From positions 1 to 24,548 of IMG/VR virus record IMGVR_UViG_3300032213_000061: a stretch of 24,548 nt of DNA; one strand, 5' to 3'. The notes under the pieces were generated by a model. The model made no database searches. It was not told the origin of the DNA and saw nothing but the letters and a program-made list of their open reading frames with translations. This document shows positions 14,719-22,014 of this stretch, piece by piece. The DNA comes from a virus. The first letter of the stretch is position 1. Each line of letters starts with the position of its first letter. Both the position numbers and the translations under genes were made by a program.

Positions 14719-17700
14719 TTGGTTTTATAATCAATTTTATTTTATTTTATACCATTTGCAGTAATGCCTATGCTGGTGGAGCTATTGTTGCCGCATTAGT
14801 AAGTGAAGCATTTGCCGCAACTGTTATGGGGCAAATTGTAGCTTTTGCAATTAATATGGTTGCATCATCTATTCTTTCTAAAGTCTTTGCGCCTAGCGCA
14901 CCTGGTCAAGATAATCTTAATGCCCAACAACCTAATCCTGGCAATCGCCAACAATTAAGCCCTGCTGGTGATAATAAACTTCCTGTTGTTTATGGATCAG
15001 CTTATGTAGGCGGAATTATTACTGATATGTCTATCTCTGAAGATAATCAAGATATTTATTGGGTAATGGCATTATCTGAAGTAACCAATTCTGAATCAGG
15101 TGGCACGCCTGATGTTATAACTTTTGGAAATATTTATTGGGGCGGTAAAAAGGTTGTATTTAGCACAACTGCTGGGCAATTATCAAAAGTAACAGGTCTT
15201 TTAGATGAATCCACAGGCGAAACTCAAGATGTAACAGGATATATGGATATATATCTTTATAACAATGGATCAGAAAGTCCAACTAATACATCGCAACCTG
15301 CCTATGATGTATTAAGCGCAACTAATCTAATTTATAAATGGAATAATACAAAGCTAATGAGTTCATCCGCTTTTGCTATTGTTCATATTAAATACAATCA
15401 AGATAGAAATTTAACAGGATTAAATCAAACTCGTTTTCAATTAACCAATTCTCGTCATGCGCCAGGCGATTGTTTTTTAGATTACTTTACAAGCACAAGA
15501 TATGGCGCGGCAATACCTTTAGCTAATATTAATACAAGCTCATTAACTGCTTTAAATACTTATTCTAACGCATCATTTACTTATACTGATTACAATGGCA
15601 ATACAACTACTCAACCTAGATTTACATTTAATGGATCAATAGATACTAATCTAAAGATTATGCAAAACATTCAAGCAATGTCAGATTGTTGTGATTGCTT
15701 GGTTAAATACAATGAAATAGCTGGAACATGGGGAGTGGTTGTTCAAACTCCAACTTATACAGTAGCTATGGACATTAATGATACTAATATGATTGGTGGC
15801 ATTACAGTAAGCCCTATTGATCTTAATAACTCATTTAATGTTATTGAATGTAAGTTTCCTGACGGAACGGCTAAAGACAGTTTTAATTCTGCTACCTTTG
15901 ATTTGGCTACAGTTAATCCAAGTCTTTTATTTGCTAACGAGCCTGTCAATAAACAATCTGTTAATTTATATTTAACAAACAATTCTGTAACTGCTCAATA
16001 TCTTGCAAATAGAATGCTTGAAGCGGCAAGAGAAGATTTGCAACTTCAAGTAGAAATTAACTTTACAGGTCTTCAATTAGAAGCAGGTGATATAGTTACA
16101 GTAACTAATGCTAACTATAGTTGGGCAGCCAAACTATTCCGCATTAATAAAGTTATTCAAAAATTTAGTGATGATGGAAAAGTAACTGCAACATTAAACT
16201 TAATGGAATTTAATCCAGCCGTTTATGATGATATTAATGTTACCGAATTTACACCTAGCCCAAATACAGGCATTGGTAGCCCTGTTACATTTGGAACTGT
16301 TCCCGCACCTGTAGTTAGCGCATCATATCCATCAATTACAATTCCTAGCATTTTTGTAACGCCTACAACTTCAAGCGCAGGTATTACACAATATGTTGAG
16401 ATATGGTATTCAGTTTATCAATACCCTACAACTAGCCAATTAATATTTGGTGGCACTACCGCTATTCAACCTAATGGCAATCCTTATACAATTAACTATA
16501 CAACATCACCTGTTGAATTATCAGGATTACCTTCAGGCGATTATTATTTCTTTAGTAGAATGGTCAATAGCCTTGCTACAAGTCCATTTAGTTTAGCTTC
16601 TACAGTATTAAAATGGCGACCAAGAACATTTCAATTTCCATTTCAATATATATCCGTAGCTTATGCAGACGATATAAATGGCGGTGGTTTTAATTTAAAT
16701 CCTAGAAACAAACTTTATTATGGTATTTATAATCAAGCAGGCACAACGCCTTCAAGTAATCCAGCAGATTATTATTGGACTTTAGCCGATCCAGCTTTTG
16801 GCACTAATATATATTTAATCTTTGCTAATCGTCAAAATCAAACCTTTAGTTTTGATACAGACTTTGCAACATACGCTTCAGGATCAGGTTCTTTTGTTCC
16901 TACAACTACTGCTAAATTTGATCCTAAACTATGGTCAGCTTTACCTGATGGCACAAATATTATTGACTTGCAACCAACGACAGGTCAGTTTATTGGCACA
17001 GGAACAACAACAACAGGCACAGGACAGATTAGAGTTATTAATACAGGCGATGGTCAAGTCGTAGCGTCATTAGATCAATTCCTAGATTTTGGTGGACCAA
17101 CTACAAAGACAGGATCAGCTTCAACATTAACGATTGATATCTATGGTCGAGTGGTAGGCTTTACAACGCCTGATGACTTTTTTATGACTATTCAAAACTT
17201 TACGGCAACAAGTGGTCAAACAGTCTTTACGCCTTCATCAAGGGTTGCAGGTTATATTGCAGGTCAAGATTTAATCTTTATTAATGGTGCATTATTATCC
17301 ACTTCAGATTACACAGAAACAACATCAATATTTACTTTAAATGTAGGTGCAACTGTAGGTGATATAGTAACTTCAGTTTCAATGAGAGCGGTATCAAGCG
17401 GTGTTTACTATGCCCCAACTTATCTAATTGTTTCAAATGTTGCTTCTAATGTTGTTACTTATGATTCAGCACAATTGCCATTCCAATTAATTAATGTTGG
17501 CGATCAATTAAGCTTTACTAATGTTGGCACACCGACACTTTACACAGTCACAGGTATTAATTATACAACTAGACAAATAACTTTTAGTGGAGCAGTAACG
17601 GCTTCTGTAGGCGATAGCATATTTAACTATAGAGCTTCAGGTGCATCTTATCCTGTATTTAGCCGATATGAAGTTGATTTAACTTCAGCTTCATCTTACA

Positions 17701-18092
17701 CACCTACCGAATGGGCTTTTGAATCAGGTTACGAAATACCATTTATGAATGGCACAATTGTTCCCGATCAGGATTATGACATTGTAGGAAATACTTATAC
17801 AAACTTGCCTTCTACCACTACAGGCAAATTAGCTATTATTCAATTTAGTGGAAATAATACGACAACACCAACAGGAACGCCTGTGAATGCAATCACTTTC
17901 ACTAATGTTGGTCAAACTAGCTATTCATTTAATTTTACAAGTGGGGCTTTAAATATATACGCAAATGGTGTATTATACAAAACAGGGGTGGATTATACGA
18001 CTGCTACAAATAGCTATACCCTAGCGAATACACCGAATAATAATATTACTGTTTTACAACAACAATCATTCGCTCGCGCAGGTGCGGCATAA
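14715..18092 (+). CDS. Tail tip protein, J-like, with C-terminal adhesin modules
   Basis: Large central tip protein (1125 residues) that makes host contact. Residues 1-20 look like a signal peptide (MIGFIINFILFYTICSNAYA) followed by a second hydrophobic stretch to about 56; a GGGAAA ribosome site supports this start. Then comes the J/gene-transfer-agent pattern: LSPAGDNKLPVVYGSAYVGG (about 81-100). Around 315-507 lies a Phage-tail_3-like part with MQNIQAMSDCCDCLVKYN and LQLEAGDIVTVTNANYSW. About 530-640 resembles a fibronectin-III/Ig domain ending VLKWRP. The distal third is Thr/Ser/Gly-rich beta. It carries a module with ATSGQTVF (from about 829) that also occurs twice at the end of the collagen-like fibre, and a diverged copy near 1066-1118. 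Confidence 0.85.
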   Translation: MIGFIINFILFYTICSNAYAGGAIVAALVSEAFAATVMGQIVAFAINMVASSILSKVFAPSAPGQDNLNAQQPNPGNRQQLSPAGDNKLPVVYGSAYVGGIITDMSISEDNQDIYWVMALSEVTNSESGGTPDVITFGNIYWGGKKVVFSTTAGQLSKVTGLLDESTGETQDVTGYMDIYLYNNGSESPTNTSQPAYDVLSATNLIYKWNNTKLMSSSAFAIVHIKYNQDRNLTGLNQTRFQLTNSRHAPGDCFLDYFTSTRYGAAIPLANINTSSLTALNTYSNASFTYTDYNGNTTTQPRFTFNGSIDTNLKIMQNIQAMSDCCDCLVKYNEIAGTWGVVVQTPTYTVAMDINDTNMIGGITVSPIDLNNSFNVIECKFPDGTAKDSFNSATFDLATVNPSLLFANEPVNKQSVNLYLTNNSVTAQYLANRMLEAAREDLQLQVEINFTGLQLEAGDIVTVTNANYSWAAKLFRINKVIQKFSDDGKVTATLNLMEFNPAVYDDINVTEFTPSPNTGIGSPVTFGTVPAPVVSASYPSITIPSIFVTPTTSSAGITQYVEIWYSVYQYPTTSQLIFGGTTAIQPNGNPYTINYTTSPVELSGLPSGDYYFFSRMVNSLATSPFSLASTVLKWRPRTFQFPFQYISVAYADDINGGGFNLNPRNKLYYGIYNQAGTTPSSNPADYYWTLADPAFGTNIYLIFANRQNQTFSFDTDFATYASGSGSFVPTTTAKFDPKLWSALPDGTNIIDLQPTTGQFIGTGTTTTGTGQIRVINTGDGQVVASLDQFLDFGGPTTKTGSASTLTIDIYGRVVGFTTPDDFFMTIQNFTATSGQTVFTPSSRVAGYIAGQDLIFINGALLSTSDYTETTSIFTLNVGATVGDIVTSVSMRAVSSGVYYAPTYLIVSNVASNVVTYDSAQLPFQLINVGDQLSFTNVGTPTLYTVTGINYTTRQITFSGAVTASVGDSIFNYRASGASYPVFSRYEVDLTSASSYTPTEWAFESGYEIPFMNGTIVPDQDYDIVGNTYTNLPSTTTGKLAIIQFSGNNTTTPTGTPVNAITFTNVGQTSYSFNFTSGALNIYANGVLYKTGVDYTTATNSYTLANTPNNNITVLQQQSFARAGAA

Positions 18093-18101
18093 GGGGAAAA
18101 A

Positions 18102-18599
18102 ATGACACAAGCCTTTAATTTATCACAATTTGCAAACAATGTTAATACAAGTGGATTAGCAAGTTTAACCACAGGTGTTACAGGCACTTTGCCAACCGCT
18201 AATGGCGGAACAGGAACAACATCATGGGTAGCTGGCACAAACTATGTAGCACCCGCAACTGCCACTAACTTTACTGCTCAACAATATTTTGGCAATGTAG
18301 CCCTAACCGATGCGGCTACAGTAGCATGGGCGGCTTCAACTGCACAAACGGCTACTTTTACTTTTGTTACATCCAATAGAACTATGGGCGCACCTTCAGG
18401 ATTAGTGAATGGCGCTTTCTATGCTCTAGCCGTTATTCAAAATGGTGGCTCAAATACTTTAACTTGGAATGCAGTATTCAAATGGACAGGTGGCGTTGCG
18501 CCTACATTATCTACAGGTGCGGCAGCAAGAGATTATTTTGTATTTAGATCAGACGGCACAAATCTATACGAACAAGGTCGCTCATTAGGTGTTGCATAA
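18102..18599 (+). CDS. Short tail fibre-like protein
   Basis: 165 residues, Ala/Thr/Gly-rich, with no membrane or catalytic motif. The segment GVTGTLPTANGGTGTTSW is the 'tGtLp..nGGTGtt' unit frequent in phage tail fibres, usually a turn in a trimeric beta-structure. The C-terminal half, NALYA-like VNGAFYALAVIQNGGSNTLTW and DYFVFRSDGTNLYEQGRS, is the closing beta domain commonly found after it. It follows the J-like gene after 9 nt with a AGGGGAAAA ribosome site. It probably attaches to the tip as a small fibre or fibre tip. The exact function and host receptor are unknown. Confidence 0.7.
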   Translation: MTQAFNLSQFANNVNTSGLASLTTGVTGTLPTANGGTGTTSWVAGTNYVAPATATNFTAQQYFGNVALTDAATVAWAASTAQTATFTFVTSNRTMGAPSGLVNGAFYALAVIQNGGSNTLTWNAVFKWTGGVAPTLSTGAAARDYFVFRSDGTNLYEQGRSLGVA

Positions 18600-18622
18600 G
18601 ATAAATTTAAAAGGATAAAACA

Positions 18623-20992
18623 ATGCTTAATTATAGTGCCAATGGTCCTTCAGGTTATAACTTAACTAATTCTTTAAGAATTAGAAATAGTGCATCCGCT
18701 TATTTAGAAAGAACGCCATCAACAACAAGTGGAAATCAAATTTTTACTGTAAGTTTTTGGGTAAAAAGAGGATTGCTAGGTGTAAATACAGGTGCGGGAC
18801 AAAATATATTTTTTGCTTTCCAAGATGGAAGCAATGCAGATGCAATAGGTTTTGATGCTTCAGATAGATTTCAAATTCCATTTTTTGATGGTGGTGCATA
18901 TAACATATTTTTAGCAACTACACAAGTATTTAGAGATCCATCAGCTTGGTATCACATTGTTGTTGCTATTGATACTACGCAAGCTACAGCATCAAATAGG
19001 GCAAAAATATATGTTAATGGAAATCAAATAACATCATTTAGCACAGCCACTTATCCTTCTCAAAATGCAACATTTGCATTTAATAAAAATGTATTGCATG
19101 TATTAGGTGCTGGTTATTATTTTGGATACAGTTCATATTCCGATTTATATTTAACCGAAATTAATTGGATAACAGGACAAGCCCTAACGCCATCATCATT
19201 TGGCAATTACAATTCAGTAACAGGTGTATGGCAACCAGCTAAATACACAGGCACTTATGGCACTAATGGATTCTATTTGCCGTTTACTGATATAGCTTTA
19301 ACAAGTGGCTCTAACGCAGGTCTAGGTAAAGATTTTAGCGGTAACGGAAACTATTGGAATACTACCAACATATCTGTAACTGCTGGCACAACCTATGATG
19401 CTATGATTGATGTGCCTACTTTGACATCATTAACAGTTGCTAATTATTGTGTTTTAAATCCTTTAAATAAAGACACTTCTATTACTGTTACAAACGGAAA
19501 TTTAGCCGCTTCTGCTGGCGGAACTAATATTGGTGTTACAGGATCGTTTGCAATTTCTAGTGGCAAATGGTATTGGGAAATTACACAAACTGCTGGCGGA
19601 GTGGCAACATCTAATATTATAGGTATTACAGATTCAACACTTCCAGCTAAAACTGCTGGATTAACTACAAACAGTTATGGTTATGGAACAGGCACTACTG
19701 CATTTAAATGGAATGCTGGAACTAATACTGCTTATGGTGCAAATTGGACTAATGGTGATGTTATTAGTGTAGCTTTTGATGCCGATGCTGGAACAATTAC
19801 ATTCTATAAAAATAATGTAAGTCAAGGAACTGCATTTACAGGAATATCAGGAACATTTTATCCTGCATTTGGTTTTCAAAATACTTCTGCTTATGCAGTA
19901 AACTTTGGACAACGACCTTTTGCTTATACTCCACCTAGCGGCTATTTAGCATTAAACGCATTTAACTTACCTTCAAGCACCATTCCTAAAGGTAATACTG
20001 TGATGAATGCTATATTAAAAACTGGGACTGCTTCTGCATTTACAGTATCTTCTTTAAATTTTAAACCTGATTTTTTATGGGCAAAATCAAGAGCTACTGC
20101 TTTTAGCAATCTTTTAATTGATAGTGTTAGAGGTGGCGATTCTTATCTAGTTTCTGATGCTAATTCAGCAGAAGTAACTGGACAAGATGCAGTTACATCA
20201 TGGAATTCTAATGGATATACTGGCGGAACTTTAGGTGGTAGTTTTAATGCTAATGGTGATTCAGAAGTAAATTGGTTATGGCAAGCTGGACAAGGAACAA
20301 CATCATCTAATACTTCAGGCACTATTACATCTACTGTATCTGTAAACGCAACTGCTGGATTTAGTATTGTTAGTTTTGCATATCCCGCAGTTGGGGGTCA
20401 AACTATTGGACATGGACTTGGTGTTGCGCCTAAAATGATTTTTCTTAAATCAAGAAGCACCGCAACTTTATGGGTTGTTTATCATGCTTCAACGGGAAAT
20501 ACAGGATATTTCTCATTAAATACATCAGATGCTTTTTCAACAAATATCACAGTATGGAATAATACAAGTCCAACTTCTTCTGTATTTACACTTGGCTCGG
20601 GTTTTACATCTGCGGGATACGGAGCTAATGGCATTGCTTATTGCTGGGCAGAAATAGCAGGGTTTAGTAAGTTTACGAGCTATACTGGTAATGGAAGTGC
20701 TGATGGACCATTTGTATATTGTAATTTCAGACCTAAATTTGTTATGATTAAAAGAACAGTAAATGCTGGTGGTAGTTGGGCAATTTATGATTCTGCTAGA
20801 AACACATACAATGTGGCAAACTTAAGTTTATATCCAAATTTAAGTAGTGCAGATGATACTTATGATGTGCTTGATTTTACTTCCAATGGCTTTAAAATAA
20901 GAACTTCTTCATTAGGTGTAAACCAAAGTGGGGATACATTTATAGTAGCTGCATTTGCAGAAAACCCATTTAAAAACGCTTTAGCAAGATAA
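18623..20992 (+). CDS. Multidomain adhesin: LamG-like + SPRY-like + triplicated C-terminal units
   Basis: 789 residues. About 17-200 is a LamG/concanavalin-like jelly roll: YLERTPS, FTVSFWVKRG, WYHIVVAIDTTQ, KIYVNGNQ. About 313-430 is SPRY-like: SGKWYWEITQ, GDVISVAFDADAGTITFYKN, GTFYPAFGFQN, ending NFGQRPFAY. From about 470 three related units follow (tentatively the domain listed as DUF7483): KPDFLWAKSRATAFSNLLID, APKMIFLKSRSTATLWVVYH and RPKFVMIKRTVNAGGSWAIYD, each followed by a loop and Ser/Asn-rich strand. The third ends FIVAAFAENPFK. These are carbohydrate- or surface-binding folds, so a receptor-binding fibre or lateral appendage is likely. No trimerisation or autocleavage domain is obvious. 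It has an AAAAGGATAA ribosome site. Confidence 0.8.
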   Translation: MLNYSANGPSGYNLTNSLRIRNSASAYLERTPSTTSGNQIFTVSFWVKRGLLGVNTGAGQNIFFAFQDGSNADAIGFDASDRFQIPFFDGGAYNIFLATTQVFRDPSAWYHIVVAIDTTQATASNRAKIYVNGNQITSFSTATYPSQNATFAFNKNVLHVLGAGYYFGYSSYSDLYLTEINWITGQALTPSSFGNYNSVTGVWQPAKYTGTYGTNGFYLPFTDIALTSGSNAGLGKDFSGNGNYWNTTNISVTAGTTYDAMIDVPTLTSLTVANYCVLNPLNKDTSITVTNGNLAASAGGTNIGVTGSFAISSGKWYWEITQTAGGVATSNIIGITDSTLPAKTAGLTTNSYGYGTGTTAFKWNAGTNTAYGANWTNGDVISVAFDADAGTITFYKNNVSQGTAFTGISGTFYPAFGFQNTSAYAVNFGQRPFAYTPPSGYLALNAFNLPSSTIPKGNTVMNAILKTGTASAFTVSSLNFKPDFLWAKSRATAFSNLLIDSVRGGDSYLVSDANSAEVTGQDAVTSWNSNGYTGGTLGGSFNANGDSEVNWLWQAGQGTTSSNTSGTITSTVSVNATAGFSIVSFAYPAVGGQTIGHGLGVAPKMIFLKSRSTATLWVVYHASTGNTGYFSLNTSDAFSTNITVWNNTSPTSSVFTLGSGFTSAGYGANGIAYCWAEIAGFSKFTSYTGNGSADGPFVYCNFRPKFVMIKRTVNAGGSWAIYDSARNTYNVANLSLYPNLSSADDTYDVLDFTSNGFKIRTSSLGVNQSGDTFIVAAFAENPFKNALAR

Positions 20993-21009
20993 TTAACAAA
21001 GGAAAAATT

Positions 21010-21471
21010 ATGGCTTTTTTATTAGACGGAAAAACAATTCAACAAGGTGTAGCTTTTACAGACGCAGATGGCAATCAATATCCTGCTAATTGGCTTAACC
21101 TTTCAAGCGCAGAGGAAAAAGAAGCTATTGGTATTACTGAAATAGCTGATCCTGAAATCTTTGATAACAGATTTTATTGGGATGCTGGCTTACCTAAAGC
21201 ACTTGATGACAAAGAAGAAGAAGATGAATCAGTCACTAAAGGTCTTAAAACTAACTTTGTTGCACAAATTAAAGATACAACTAACAAATTACTAGCTTCT
21301 ACAGATTGGTATGTCATTCGTAAAGCAGAAAGAAATATTGATATTCCTACTGACATTGCTGACAAAAGAAATGCTATAATTACAGAATCAAATAGATTAG
21401 AAACTGAAATCAATAAAGTAAAAGATGTTGAAGCATTGATTGAAGTATTAAACACACAAAACTTTAAATAA
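21010..21471 (+). CDS. Tail fibre assembly-like protein
   Basis: 153 residues. The N-terminal part (FLLDGKTIQQGVAFTDADGN, YPANWLNLSSAEEKEAIGIT, then DNRFYWDAGLP) and C-terminal helix LLASTDWYVIRKAERNIDIP followed by ADKRNAIITESNRLETEI give the layout seen in phage fibre-assembly/DUF4376-like proteins: a beta 'reading head' and a 'LL..TDWy.iR..E....iP..i...R' helix. Such proteins help adhesins fold or attach, or remain at the fibre tip. It lies between the large adhesin and the collagen-like fibre genes, so either may be its client. It is followed by a 62-nt gap with a possible weak promoter. Confidence 0.65.
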   Translation: MAFLLDGKTIQQGVAFTDADGNQYPANWLNLSSAEEKEAIGITEIADPEIFDNRFYWDAGLPKALDDKEEEDESVTKGLKTNFVAQIKDTTNKLLASTDWYVIRKAERNIDIPTDIADKRNAIITESNRLETEINKVKDVEALIEVLNTQNFK

Positions 21472-21487
21472 GATAATACCATCCGCA

Positions 21488-21516
21488 TTGCGTCAGAGAG
21501 ATGCTTGCGTTATTAA
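21488..21516 (+). promoter_or_regulatory. Weak sigma70-like promoter candidate
   Basis: TTGCGT (21488-21493) and TATTAA (21511-21516) are spaced by exactly 17 nt, 17 nt before the start codon at 21534, inside the widest intergenic gap of the window (62 nt). It matches the -35 at 3 of 6 and the -10 at 4 of 6, so chance is quite possible in AT-rich DNA. If real it would give the anchor and collagen-like fibre genes their own transcript. Confidence 0.22.
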
Positions 21517-21533
21517 CCTTGTAAGGAAACCAA

Positions 21534-22013
21534 ATGGCTATCTTTAATAAAAATACACTTCAACAGGTATCGGGCTTTGATAATGAAATTATTGCTGGCG
21601 AACTTGTTTATAATCAAAAAACTTTTTGGAATTTAGCATTTAATTCTGATGGCACACCTGTTAATTTAACAGGCGCTACTATTGATGCTTCTATTATTCG
21701 CAGACAGTTATCTAACATCCATGATTCTCGCTATGGTCTTACTTTTGATATAGCAGATTACTCACCACCACCAAGTCCTGTATCTTTAACTATTGCAAAT
21801 AGGGTTGATGCTTCAGGAACTTTTACTCTTATTATTGACGAATCAACATGGTCAGTTATATCAACTGATCCACAATTAGATATTAACGCTGAAAACTGCG
21901 TAGGCTTTTCAGGTCGCATTAAAATTTCATTCCCAGTTTCAGGTTCAACTCCCGCTCAAGATATGATTATCTTTTTACTATTCCTAGTTCGTTCTGATGG
22001 CGTGGTGAACTAA
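21534..22013 (+). CDS. BppU-like fibre anchor protein (tentative)
   Basis: 159 residues, all-beta prediction by eye. GELVYNQKTFWNLAFNSDGT followed by VNLTGATIDASIIRR resembles the N-terminal domain of upper baseplate proteins ('...g.d..i.f.l.d.dG.pvdLTGat....ir'), which clamp fibres to the tail. It ends FSGRIKISFPVSG with DMIIFLLFLVRSDG. The stop is one base before the collagen-like gene start, so the two are made together and probably interact, the present protein as anchor or cap of the fibre. A AAGGAAA ribosome site precedes it. The similarity is weak and domain-level; an unrelated beta-sandwich structural protein is the alternative. Confidence 0.5.
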   Translation: MAIFNKNTLQQVSGFDNEIIAGELVYNQKTFWNLAFNSDGTPVNLTGATIDASIIRRQLSNIHDSRYGLTFDIADYSPPPSPVSLTIANRVDASGTFTLIIDESTWSVISTDPQLDINAENCVGFSGRIKISFPVSGSTPAQDMIIFLLFLVRSDGVVN

Positions 22014-22014
22014 C

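Noticed and set aside
16822-17064. Gln/Leu-rich + strand frame within the J-like gene
   Set aside because: It arises from CAACAACAACAGG-type Thr codons of the J-like protein read in another frame.
21484-21512. Hairpin in the 62-nt gap as a terminator
   Set aside because: Only four-base pairings (GCAT/ATGC, CGCA/TGCG) with a large loop and no T tract; too weak.
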